Notes under the pieces: generated by a model
The model's input: the letters and a program-made list of their open reading frames with translations, nothing else
Told to the model about the DNA's origin: nothing
The model's database searches: none
Program-made: the position numbers and the translations under genes
Part shown: positions 11,607-23,300 of the stretch, piece by piece
Numbering within the stretch: position 1 is the first letter of the stretch
Layout of the letters: the number at the start of each line of letters is the position of its first letter
Assembly (NCBI GenBank): GCA_026874595.1
Contig: CM049317.1
Coordinates: 14,498,882-14,562,881, forward strand
Origin: Sipunculus nudus
Taxonomy: Eukaryota > Annelida > Sipuncula > Golfingiida > Sipunculidae
Length of the DNA stretch: 64,000 nt
Direction of reading: 5' to 3'

Positions 11607-13431
11607 CGAAAGCATGTACGGGTGTCGAGCTTCATGACAGGATTAAATCCTTCAGATATACTTTTCAGATTCCTTTCCAAACTGATTTTTTATATAAAAT
11701 AAACAACACAAGTATAAAAAATAATGTTTTTATTCATGAAACTTCATGGTTCACACGGATGAATGCAAAATCGGCGAGTGAATACTTGAGGCTCCTATTA
11801 TCGCCCACTGCCGACGAGGCATTTTAAGTTGTCACGACCATAATTTTAAAACTGCTGAAATCGACTGTTAAATTTCGGACTTCCACAAATTAAATTATTT
11901 TTTTCTGTACGAAATTTCACAGATTTTACGGTAACTTTATTTAATCAAGATTTCTTTTTTTTACCCAAAATTAGATCTGAATTTTTAAATTTTTTTCAAG
12001 TTATTAGCATAAATAAAAAATCAATACCTTAAATTTTGTCTAAATTTGGCAATGGCACGTTTTTTCTTGTTAGCACTGTTGATTTAATTTTCACAGCATA
12101 TATACATATGAATTTAATCTTTTAAAATCTGAAATTTCAAAGGAATTTATTGAAAAAAGTAGCTTTTATTCAAGTTTTCATACCCCATGTCAAGTGTTGT
12201 TTACAGCTAGCCCACCTAGTAATACAGCCTTCACTCGCATTATGTAACCCACCCCAGGCAGCTTGCCTTGGCTCAGCTTGGCCACTACCAGCAGGCTTCC
12301 CCTCTGCCCTGCACTTCCCCTCCCCAATGGTGCATAAACTTGATGAATGTTATTATTTTTTGTATTTGATTCATTCTTATTCTAGGCTATGCTACATTTT
12401 AGATTTTGTATTGTACCACCAGGGTTACAATGATTAAAGTGCACATTTAATTGTGTCCACAAAGTGGTGTATTGCTATGAAAGTGTGGATGTTCATCAGA
12501 TAAGTAATTCCTTACTTCAGAAGAGTAAAACTTCACCAGGTGTGAAATTAACTATAAATTCCAGTAATAAATTAAAGCTGAGATAGTAATTAGCACAATG
12601 ATATTGTTCGTCGATCATTCAACCAACAGTGTGTATACTTTATTTGAAAAGATGTTTTATTTTATCAAATTTACTGAATCTTCTATTTTATCTTGGTGAA
12701 TAAAATTAAGCATGTACTGAAATCTCCAATGTGCAAAACTTTTTAATAATGATTCAAGGAATAATCTTGTAGATTCCATGTTGTGGCATTATTTTCTTTT
12801 AAATTCAGCTTAAACATTTGTGATTTAAAAACAATAAAATATATGTGTATGCATAATATGACCCAATATGAGCTACACTCTGGATATATAATGATTGCAA
12901 CTTTTGCAACAATTCTAATATTTTAACTTATATTTGTAGTTTTTTTACTTTGGATATATAATGATTGCAACTTTTGCAACAATTCTAATTTTTTAACTTA
13001 TATTATCAGTTTTTTTATTAAAAATTTATAAAACTTGTTAATAAAAAAAATGATTCAGATAAAAACGTTTAATGGAAAAAGTGGAAATGCTAAAAAAATA
13101 GGCTTATATATAAACTTAAAAGCATTATTCCCTTGAAAGTGAAATAAAGGTATAAGTCCATTCTGTCCACTTGCCTGTCCATCTGTAAATTTCATATGCA
13201 TTACAGTATCTCAACACTTCTACTGTTTTTCTTTATTACAGTCTTGTCAGAGTATTAGTTTGCAATCATATATTTAGAACTTTACTAAAACCAAGTAGGA
13301 GGGCCCCTTTCCTCTTAGCTTCTCATATTCATATATAAATGAAAAACATTACAATAGAATATTTTGCATATTTTGCATTCGCAAAAATTTCAAACTTCAG
13401 CTGAGCGCCGTGACCCATGGGTCCCTTGTTT

Positions 13432-13837
13432 ACCTATACTTTTATGTACTAGCAAATATTAGACTCATGATCAGGTTGAATTATTAATTGGCGAGTTATG
13501 TTCAAGCAGATGTGGTAGCTTAATAATATGGATTTATTTCATGTATTTGAATATGTAGAATAGTTCTTGTTTACGAATTTCAGTGTTTGTTTAAATCAGT
13601 TATTGGTACTCATTCCTATATATCTAGTAATGAAAAATATTCTTATTTCTGCAAATCATTGTACTATAATGGTTGTGTAACAAAACAAAGAATTATTTTA
13701 ATTCTTTTGAAGTTAAGCTATAAAGTTTGCTGAACATAAGTATATAAGTTAATGTCCTTGTATAAAATGTAAACCTGCAAGTCTGGTACAGACAAAGCAA
13801 ATTCTTACTTTGAGGCAACTGGGTGAATATAACCCGC
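13432..13837. other. Unassigned AT-rich sequence, probably AARSD1 intron
   Basis: No reading frame or repeat recognised. It lies upstream of the first AARSD1 exon seen here, so it is probably intronic. Confidence 0.5.
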
Positions 13838-14120
13838 CTCTGTGGTCCAGGGTAAGATCAAAGGAATCAAAGCAGGGAGATCATGAGTTTGAATCTCAGC
13901 CAAGGAGTGGTGAGATTTTCAAGACTGGTTCATACCCATAGTAAGCACTCTCCAGGCAGTGAAACTAGTGCACCTTTCAGGGACTCCTTGGCATTATGAC
14001 CTTGCAAGTGGGATGCTAACTCTCAGGTGCAGTAAACTGACTGATTGATGCCAGGATAATTATATGCTATTGCCCTTTCAAGTAGCTCAAAAACAAATTG
14101 GAATCCTGCAAATTTAAAAA
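13838..14120 (+). mobile_element. tRNA-derived SINE
   Basis: The head resembles a tRNA-type polymerase III promoter: an A-box-like TGTGGTCCAGGGTAAGA near 13843 and a B-box-like GAGTTTGAATCTC near 13884, about 35 bases apart. A body of about 200 bp follows, ending in an A-rich stretch. It sits just upstream of an AARSD1 exon. The exact ends and family are uncertain. Confidence 0.45.
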
Positions 14121-14213
14121 AAGAAAAATATTTTTTTTTATTTTATCTCATAAAAAAAATAATGTAAAGAAAAATTGGATGAATGTTAATTTCTAGCTCT
14201 TTTTCCTTTGAAG

Positions 14214-14373
14214 GTGGTTAGGAGAGAAGATGTCAACCATAGAGTTAGGGACTCCATCAATTAGTGTAGAAGAGATGCAGAGGATAGAGGATGCGGTCAA
14301 CGAGAAGATACGATCTCACGTGCCCATGTACCCAACTATCTACGAGGACAAAAACTCACCAGAAGTACAAGAA
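14214..14373 (+). CDS. AARSD1: AARSD1 exon (first one in window)
   Basis: The acceptor is TTTTCCTTTGAAG and the donor is GAA|GTAAGG. The first base completes a codon from an exon not in the window; then WLGEKMSTIELGTPS aligns with the W-x-LG...IEL-TPS region of the family. The ATG at 14230 is internal, not the start, because the conserved WLG residues precede it in frame. It ends in phase 0 after VQE. Confidence 0.93.
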
Positions 14374-17300
14374 GTAAGGAAGTACTGCAGGAGAAGACTG
14401 CTTCTAAAAACCTGGCTTTTTTCTAGTGAAAATGCTGAATGTTCTTAAGTACGAAATTGCAAGTACATGATTGTACTTGCACTTACTCTCTTCAATCTTA
14501 TATTTTATTTTGTTTATACTTGCCATATCTGTAATAAAAAAAATAATGTATTTATCAAATCTTTGCTTTATTTTTTTTTCACATATAACCATGCAAGTAC
14601 CATAACTACCTCAAGTTACACTTAGATTTTAAAATCTTATAAAAAAATCACTAAACACAAGTAAATTCTCGAACAAAATACAAGATATGTAAAAAAATTA
14701 CATAAATAACCCACAGAGATCACATTTTTTGCTGTGACAAGGTTGCAGTTAAATATACTTAATTACTGTGTCTTACAAACAGGACCGATTGGTTATATCT
14801 GTATGTAAATGTAACAATTTAGGGAAGTTAGGGTATTTTAGCACACAGGCCTTATTGATAATGCCTTTAAATAAAGGTAGGTTTATTATTTCATTACAGG
14901 TTCGTACAAGAGGGCTTCCTGAGGACCATGTTGGACCTGTTAGAATTGTTACTATCGAGGGGGTGGAGGCCAACATGTGCTGTGGTACACATGTTTCAAA
15001 CCTTAGTCACTTACAGGTGAAATATCATCTATGTTCATCAATCTATGTATATTAAAATGTGTCTTTGCTTTGCATTAAAATTCAAAACCTTCTCTGTAAG
15101 TAGTTATACATCACTACTAAAGAGTATCTCTGTTTCCCATCTTTGTCCCTTACAGGTGAAATATGTTTTGGCTGAGCTGACTGTAAGTCAGACATTCAGT
15201 CATACAGGCGTCCCACAGTTAACAGGGTACGTTGTGAAAACGTTGGACCTACAAATACAAAATTCAGATTACAGTTAGATGTCCCCAAAATCTCCTACCA
15301 TACAAAATATTTCATTACTAGGACTTTGTTCCTTTGAAATATTAAGGAAAAACCTCAATTTTTCATGAAAAACCTATTGTTCCACTACATTGGCTAATAG
15401 TAGGTCAACCCTTGACTTAGCCATAACACTTCACCTCGTAGTTCTGACACGTATTTTATTTTGTGAGACAGCCCCCTAGTGCCAGGTCCCTTCCCGTGAT
15501 CCCCTGCGCCTCTCAGCAACTACGTTTGTTGTCACTAGTATTCAATTTACTCTGTGTCGCCAACCGAGACAGTCACGTTGGAACATTGTGGTGACACGCC
15601 AGTAGCTGTCTATACAGCTCTTCTGCCGGTCTTCAGTGGTTTTCTGACACGGTTTCGTGAGTACAATCAATACCTTTCTCATTATGTTGAGACGTTCTGA
15701 GCCCCAGGTCAATAAGAAATGTTCTCTTTGTTTGGGGTCCCTGCCCGATTGGGACCGCCATGACAGTTCTCCAGGTTGCCTTCGGGGGACTGGGGACTTT
15801 GGCGGTCCCAATAACCCTTGTCCTCTGTGCCTCTCTTGGGAAAAGAAAGACTAAAAAAATATGATTCTTATTTTGGTTAAAAAATAACAAAAGATCCCTC
15901 TGATAAAATCTCAGACAGGACTCCAAGTTCTTGTCTGGGGAGGGGGGGAGACCTCTAATAAGGATAGGTAGTCGGAGGGAGAGAGGTCGGCTGTAAGGAG
16001 GGACTGGAGGAGGAGTAAGGGGAGAAAAAACGATCAGGTTTCTCTGAAACTTGCATTTCCCTCCTCAGTTGACCCTCTTCCTCCTCAGTTAGATTCCATT
16101 GCGGCTTCTGCCGCCCCATCTACAGCAGGGGTTATGCCCCAATTAACTCCAGTTAGGACTTCTCCCCTCGGAAATAGTATCCTTCGGTCTGCGGAGGATT
16201 TTATTTCACGGGATTCTCGAAAGGCCATGATCGCTTCCATATGGGGGGAATTTATGTCCGAACAGGGGCTGACTCAAGGTCAGCTGTCTGTCTGAACTGT
16301 GTCTGTTGATCCTCTTCCAGCTACAACTCAGAGTCTGGCCATCCCGCTGGAGTCCATAGTGGCAAGTAGCATGGTGCCCACACCGGAAGTGACGGCTTCC
16401 CTGCTGCCGAGGACGGCGTATCTGACGGGGGATGCTCAGTGGGAGGAGATCACAGCCCGGTAGCCGAGTGTGCCAGTTGCTACCTGGTCTCAGACCAGAG
16501 GTTCCGGAAGTGCCCCTGTTGACCTAGTGGAGGGGGAACTTCTGGAAGAGATCAGGCCAGACGGGAGAAGGTGCTATGGTCCCAGACTAAGGTCGATCTG
16601 TTGGACCAAGTGGCTACCTGTATGGTCCAGGATCCAGAAAATGCTGCCCATGTGCCACAATTTAGGCAGCTAGAGGGGCCCTAAACGAGTACATGCACCC
16701 AAGGGGGTTTTGTGCTGCCCTACGGTGCGTCGACCCCCTAAGTACGCTCCACCTGCATGGAGTTCGGGCAGGCCACGTCCAAGTTCCTGGATTTCCACAA
16801 TAGGGTGGTGCTAGGGGAGGGGTCTCCTACCACTTGTAAGGAATTAAAACCCTCCTGACCTTGGCCCATCAGCCAACTGTAATCCCCGTCATTACAGCCA
16901 AACAAGTCTGCCTGAATAAACACTGTACCTGGTGTACCATCGGTGGCCATGCGCCACAATTCTGGAGTGGACCAGCCCTTTGGCGATGGTATGCCTTTAA
17001 CTCCGCCAAGTTTCGACATCTGATGCGAACATGGTGGATCTGGAGACCTTTGGCTGCTATGCTGCCAGCCTGATCAATGATTCACAGGTGCTGGTAGCGC
17101 TGTTATCGTACGATCAGGCCCAGGAGACAGTAAGGGGTATAGTACAGAGCCTCTTGCCGAATCTCCAGGAACTTAACCTTAGAGTCTGGAGACTCGTAGA
17201 GAATGTTGTTTTTCTCTGTATGGAGGTGGCTTTACAGTCATTGGAGAGGAGATCTCCGCGTGTACATGCTTGCGAGTTGCAAGTGCTGTACACTTCTCCA

Positions 17301-20300
17301 TTTTTGGATGCCATCTGAAGGAGGTTTATGCTCGGGCTATCACAAGAGCTGAGCGTGAGGCCAAGGTAACAAAGATGTTTCCGGCTTCGCAGTCTATGCC
17401 TGACAGACCTCAGACCTGTCAACCTCCAAAGAGGCCGGCTCCGTCCACACATTTGCCTCCCCGCCCACGGGCGTGACAGGAGGAAAACAACAGAGGTCGT
17501 CAGTCTTTTCGCTCTTGTGGCACTGTGGATCCCGCCCTGCATGGCGCAGCGGTAGGGGACGCCCTGCTGTTTATCTGTATATGGCTAAGCCAAGGGGTGA
17601 CCTAGTATTAGCCAAAGTAGTGGAACTCACCTTTTCTCCGTGAAAAGTAGTTCCATTAGTTGGCGGGTAGGTCACCCCTTGGCTATCAGGTTTCCCTCCC
17701 TTGGTTCTCTACTTTATTCTCTTTTACTCTGTGGTTTTGGCTGTGTTCATGGTAAATTGGATATCAGGTTTCCCTCCCTTGGTTCTCTACTTTATTCTCT
17801 TTTACTCTGTGGTTTTGGCTGTGTTCATGGTAAATTGGATAGAAGTGACAACAAAAGTAGTTGCTAGGAGGCGCAGGGTGATGTTTTTGATCATATTTAA
17901 TATACATATTCCTGTATACATTTCCTATGTACCAGATATTTTTGGATAATGTCTTGAATTTATGGGAAAAAACAGAAACATTTTCAAAAAATCAAGAAAT
18001 ATATTTACTCATTTAACATGAGAATCACTGAAGCTAGAGTCTTTTTAAGGGATATAACTTTATTTAATCAAGATTCAATTGTATACCCAAAATTAGATCT
18101 GAATTTTGCAAATTTTTAAAGTAATTAGCATAAATAAAAAATAAATACCTTTTTTTTAGACATCATATCAAGTTTCACATTGGGCCAGCCCAGTTTAACA
18201 GTGGTGTGTAGTGGGTGATCATGATGGAGCCAGTCACCTGTGTTATGTAATCAATCCACACCCCAGGCAGCTTAGCTTAGCCAGGCTTCAACATGGTCCA
18301 GCTAAGCTTGGCTTCCCCTCTGCACCCCCCCCCCCCAGCCACCCATATATTATCATATACTACAGAGTACAATATATACTTATAAGATTTAGTTTATGCT
18401 CATTTAAAAATGCACAATTTTCATTTTTTACAGCATTTTATTTCAGTTTATAAATTAAATGTGTATTTTTAGAAAACAGCTCATCTCCAAGTGTTTCTTC
18501 CTTATCTTATATTTTATAGGGTTTCATATATTCCCAGTGGGTATTTTAAACACATATTACTTTCACAAAGTTGAAATGCAGATAGTTTTACAAATATGTG
18601 ATCATGACAGGCTTCTGCATCTTAGATGTAGTCCATAAAAGTGCACATGTAGTATTTGTCTTTCATTCATATATCTAGCGTTTTATTATCATCAACTAGC
18701 AAGGGCATTTACTCTTACCTTTTCACATTCTAATATATGAAGTTAAGCTGAGTGCCATGACCCATCGGTCCCTTGCTTTTTTTTCTATGATTGGAGGTTA
18801 TTTGTTTTATTAATATGTTTGTTTTATATAAAACATACACAAATAATCCATTGACACTTTCGAAACACATATGAGATACACCACTCAAAAATTCAAAAGC
18901 AGGTGTACTGTGTGAACCCTCCCCCCCCCCCCCAAAAAAAAAAACTGATTTGCTTGTTCTCAAGTTTTCAGTTAACCTTGGCCAGATTGTTTTTATCAAC
19001 CTTATTTTCTGTACTTTTATCGCACATAAAGCCCAATATCAATATTTAGTATAGATTCTTCAAAGCACTGGTTCAACCTTAATTATAAATTTTGACTGTT
19101 AAGGCTGTTCAGTCATAGCCAACCATTTGAACCCAGTGTACAAGCCCATGTGAAGAGTTTTCTTTTAAATTAATATCTACACAACTTCTGAGTGAAATAA
19201 TGATATGTCATTCATGGTTTCCCTCATCCTTATTCCATAGAAGTGGTGCCATTACAAGCCATTACTTACTGTATAACCTTTCCATGAAAACATGACTCAC
19301 AGGCCTTTCTTATATAAACTGATGGGGCCTGCGAGTAATGACACTGGTCATATTTGAACAGCTGTTCCAACAGTGGGATCAGGGTATTGGCTGAAAGGAA
19401 TTTTTTCAAATGAAAACATTAAAAAATTGTGTTTTTCATGTACTGCAATTCAGTATATATCTAGAAACAGAGTGTAATGATGCCAAATATCTCCTCCTAT
19501 TGGTAGCACCAGTTTTCTTAAGAAAATGATGGTTAGTTTCAACTTTCTATTGCAGTTTTGGAGACTACCAGTATTTCCCACAATGGCACTCCATGTTTTG
19601 TGTTGAAATAGCATGTGTCACTTCATATATTTTTTGAAGATTTATTGTTTTAACAATATAGACTGGTACTTCACACATGTATGGACTTTTTATTCTACAT
19701 TGGCCATACAATGGCTTAATCTGAACTGGTTGTGAGTCCTGGCAGTCTTATATACTGTTTCCGAGAATTGTTAATAAGAGTAATATATGAGCAGTTTCAA
19801 AGGGAGAAAAGGCTTTGTTATCAGTTATCAGGAAATGAAGCTATTTATGTTTACTTTAGATGTGATAATTTAAGCTCTATAAGATGTTCTGCCACCCAAA
19901 TGTCTCTAGAATTAAATATTGCCATTAGGGTGACAATCTGCCACTACCTGTAACCCCCTGTCTCATACTCTTTTTAAGGGTATATAAGTCCAGTATCAAC
20001 CCTTCCCCTTATGTTTTCCCATGCAGCAGGATTACATTTATTTGGTCTATTTACAAATAAAACAGACAACAAAAGTGCGAGATGACATTTAAAAAAAAAT
20101 AAGATCTTCCCAGATCAGGTGTTGTTGACTGCCAGCTCTGCATTTTGTGCAGGCACCCTTGATTAGTAGCAAGTGCCTACCTCAGGGACCTTCATGGAAA
20201 ACAAATTTCAAGGTTAACACATACATGACATCATGCCCTATATGAGAAAAGAGTTTGTCAATGCTTATACCAGAGAGGCCTTTATGAATATGCTCTCACC

Positions 20301-23300
20301 CCTGTTTATTTGTACATCTTAACCAGTCAGTTAAATATTAATTTAAGGTGTTCAATTATGCTAGTTTTAAAGCATCTCACAAGGTGCTACATTACAGTCA
20401 GTATGTTAGTTTGTTTATATATCAAAGTGATATGACCATTGATGTAGGGGTGTAATAATCCATTGAATAATTGATACATTGAATTACAAACCCTCAATTT
20501 CAATATAATCGATTGTTAACCTCTGAATCGATTCATTTCAATTATTATATTTTTAAGTACCATCCAGAAGTTCTCTGTGAGCTCTCAAATTTGACTGAGC
20601 AGTTTGCCATGTCAAAGCTCTTTTTCGCGTATGTGCCCTAAATCTACTTTTAATGTTCACTGGTGGACCATTCCTTTGGCATAGAACCAAATATGGCAGT
20701 GACAAACAGAGGGAGAACTATATTTTTCTTTGAAATTGTTCAATTTACTAACATCCATTTTGGTAAAATGACTTATTTTTCAAAAAGTCTTAAATTAACT
20801 ACTTAAGTAAGAATTGAATTGAGAATTGAATTGAAGATAACTGATAATTGAATCGATTTCTGAGGTTCTCACAATTCACGGGCCTACATTGATGTAAGGT
20901 TGCTGATTCCTCAAATGGATTAAAGTTTTAGTTTTTTTTTCATATACAGGCCTGAAAGTGAAGGCTACTCTTTGTTACACAGAGTTAACATGTATAATTT
21001 GTTTGTTGATGTGAAGATGTACTGTATTTACTCTCTGTTGATTACAGGCAATAAAGATCCTGGGCACAGAGAAGGGCAAGAAGGGTAAAACCATTAACAT
21101 TGTGTTCCTGGCAGGAAACCGTCTGCTGCAGTATGCTGGGAAATGTTTTGATCGTGAGAAAACACTTACATCTATGCTCAAGTAAGTTCAAAATAATCAG
21201 TGTAAGGGTTGGCATAGCTCAGTGGTTTATGGAGAGCTACCACTCTATACTTAAAAAAAAATCAGTAACATTCTTTTGGCCAGGGGTTAATACTTTTAAT
21301 ACTTTTTTTCTAAAATCATCATCTTCAAGTGGTGATGTTAGGCTGTTTACATGAACTTATTGAGTGCAGGAGACACACTTAATATTTCATAAGAAGTGAC
21401 ATTTTATTTGAGCTTACAAACATTTGTAATCTTACCAATGTTTGACAGAATCACTGGCTAGATGGATTACTGAGGAGTCCAGCTATAACTCACATCATAA
21501 CTGCAAACTCATACCTCAAGCTCGTTTTGAAGTATCACACGCTGTAAAATTGTATAATAATTACACATTTTGGCATTGATTTTTCAACTTTGTTCATACA
21601 TTTTGATCATTTCTCTTGTAAGATTTTATAACTTTTCACAAAAAAAACAGAGTGGCAGCACTGTTTATGTATTGATCCTCTAAAAATGAATGCTTCTGGT
21701 GAAGGTCTGTTAGTTGTATTTCTTTTTAAACATATGTAAAATCACCTGAAGTCTGGGATACTTTTAGATAACTCTACAACCAAATTCTTGATAAAAATGC
21801 AATATAAGTTACCCACCTCAGGAAAAGTTCCATGCCAGCAAGAAGACTGGATGGTGGGTGCATTCTGAGGTAGTGCCATATTGGCCCTTTGACATTACTA
21901 CCAGATTACTGGCTGTCTGAGTGCCTTTACATCTAGGTCTGAGGAATGCATTAAAAGGCCCCATGGGGATGCAAATGTTTTCATCACGGCAAATTCTGAG
22001 GAGAAAGTTCAAGAGGGGAAAAATAAAAGTCAGCACAGAAGTTGCTCTAGCAACATATTGGCACTTAGTGGTTACTTTGGGCCTTGAAGTGTTGGTAATC
22101 AGGTCTAATAAAAATGCTGGGTGTATTTCACAACAGAAACTGCTTGTTGTTAGAAGTATTGCACTGGAGTTGGGGGAGAACCCCATGGCCCTAAGAAGAG
22201 TGCCAGAGGGGCTTGTTGGTTTGGTCATTTGTATTACACTTTAACCAAATTCTTATTCAGTAAAACCTTGCTTAATGACAACCTCGGTTTAGTGATGCCC
22301 TAAAAATAACAACCACCTTTTCATGGTCCCTTTTCTTTAATTTTGATCTTTATATCAGACTTGGCTTGGATGACTACCACAAAATTGGACCAATTTATCA
22401 AGGCCTTGTCAGTGGTCATATTCTTGAGGTTTCACTGTACAAAGCTTTATCTTTTCTAGGAGTTTGTAATTTCACAAGGTAAAAAGGAGCTAGAAATTTC
22501 ATGCTTATGTATGGCCTTTTCTTATAATTATGGTTCTAATTATAGTGAAGCCAGTCAGTCAGTCTCCAATGAAATAAGTATTTGGTTGAAAACATAGAGA
22601 AAATTACTGGACAAACAGTAACCATTTGATGTGAATTAATGCCAAACTATATAAATGTAATACTATGGAACATTTCCAAGCCCATTGAGAATTTGGTCCA
22701 TTGCCAACTGGAACTAGCAAACCATTGACTCTTCTGTCTTGTTTCTACACCTTTGTGGCAAGATTAAGGCTCCAGTCACACTTTTTTCATCTATTTATGG
22801 TACTGTACTTGATATTACTGGGATATGTTAAACCATAGACTACTGTGATCCACAGAAGTTTTAAACTGTTTGAACTTATGTAGCACACAACAGATCATCG
22901 AAAAATCATTCCAGCTTTGTAGAGTTGGATGCAGAACTTGAGGAGGGACCCAAAATATGCCCCAAATCTCCACTACTGTTACTTACACAGAAATATGATG
23001 CCCAAATTATTGAGAAATACACATTAGAAACTGTGACTTTTTGAATATTTTTACTCTTGCATACAAAACCTGAAACCGATAAGATATATAAATCATCCAT
23101 GGTCAGTAATACTTACCTTCTCAACAGAGGGCACTAGAAACGGGATAGGGTGATAATTTTTCAAATGATCAGGATACCCCTGTACACTTAAAAGCCATTG
23201 AAGCCTGTTCATATATTACTCTGTGCAAATATATTGGTTGTCATGGTAACATACCCATTTTCACCATGACTACATGTTCCTGTATTGTAGAGGAGGACCT

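Larger units (their letters stand above)
10098..11931. mobile_element. TA-flanked DNA transposon with perfect 25-bp TIRs
   Basis: The ends are perfect 25-bp inverted repeats starting CCGTAAAATCTGTGAAATTT, flanked by TA (10096-10097 and 11932-11933). The uninterrupted site is visible in the other family A copy at 1519-1526. The motif AAATTTCG(T/A/G)AC recurs just inside both ends (about 10111, 10130, 10183, 11870), as transposase-binding sites often do. TA duplication fits the Tc1/mariner/pogo group. No DDE/D transposase is visible, so it is presumably non-autonomous. Confidence 0.85.
9622..13431 (+). repeat. Family A element, long-body form, copy 2
   Basis: This is the most complete copy. 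The left end hairpin TTAGCTCAGCTGA...TCATCTGAGCT (9622-9655) is followed by a GTCC block, then a body shared with 1452-2868 and with 15165-15385/17880-18778, and ends with CAGCTGAGCG...GACCCATGGGTC...CTTGTTT at 13431. Without the 1834-bp element at 10098-11931 it is about 2.0 kb. No transposase-like frame is visible. Confidence 0.7.
15390..17870 (+). mobile_element. DIRS-like retroelement, gag-only
   Basis: Left GGCTAATAGTAGGTCAACCC (15392 on) is the inverse of a segment ending GACCTAGTATTAGCC at 17583-17617, and a third related arm, GGTAGGTCACCCCTTGGCTA, is at about 17665-17684. Together they form a long stem-loop, with TGGAACT/AGTTCCA and CTTTTC/GAAAAG stems inside. Such split inverted repeats with an inner complementary region fit DIRS elements. 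A 78-bp tandem duplication follows (17684-17839). Only gag-like sequence is present: no reverse transcriptase or tyrosine recombinase is seen, so it is non-autonomous. Class assignment is moderately sure. Confidence 0.5.
15165..18778 (+). repeat. Family A element, copy 3, split by DIRS-like insertion
   Basis: The left part (15165-15385) matches the 9625-9880 region, the right part (about 17880-18778) matches 9900-10097 and 11934-13431 with deletions, and the right terminus is GACCCATCGGTCCCTTG. The intervening 2.5 kb is a different element. It lies in the intron between AARSD1 exons at 14900 and 21048, same orientation as the gene. Confidence 0.65.

Noticed and set aside
13432-14213. Search for the AARSD1 exon with the HxxxH zinc ligands
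   Set aside because: No HSGQHL-like coding sequence was found here or further left, so the 5' exons are taken to lie outside the window; a splice-aware protein alignment would settle it.
14230-14448. A separate 72-residue gene starting at ATG 14230
   Set aside because: The first residues belong to an internal AARSD1 exon; conserved WLG codons lie upstream in frame and the frame after 14373 is intron.
15542-15926. Open frames on the - strand over the DIRS-like gag start
   Set aside because: They are the complement of the cysteine-patterned + strand frame and show no domain.
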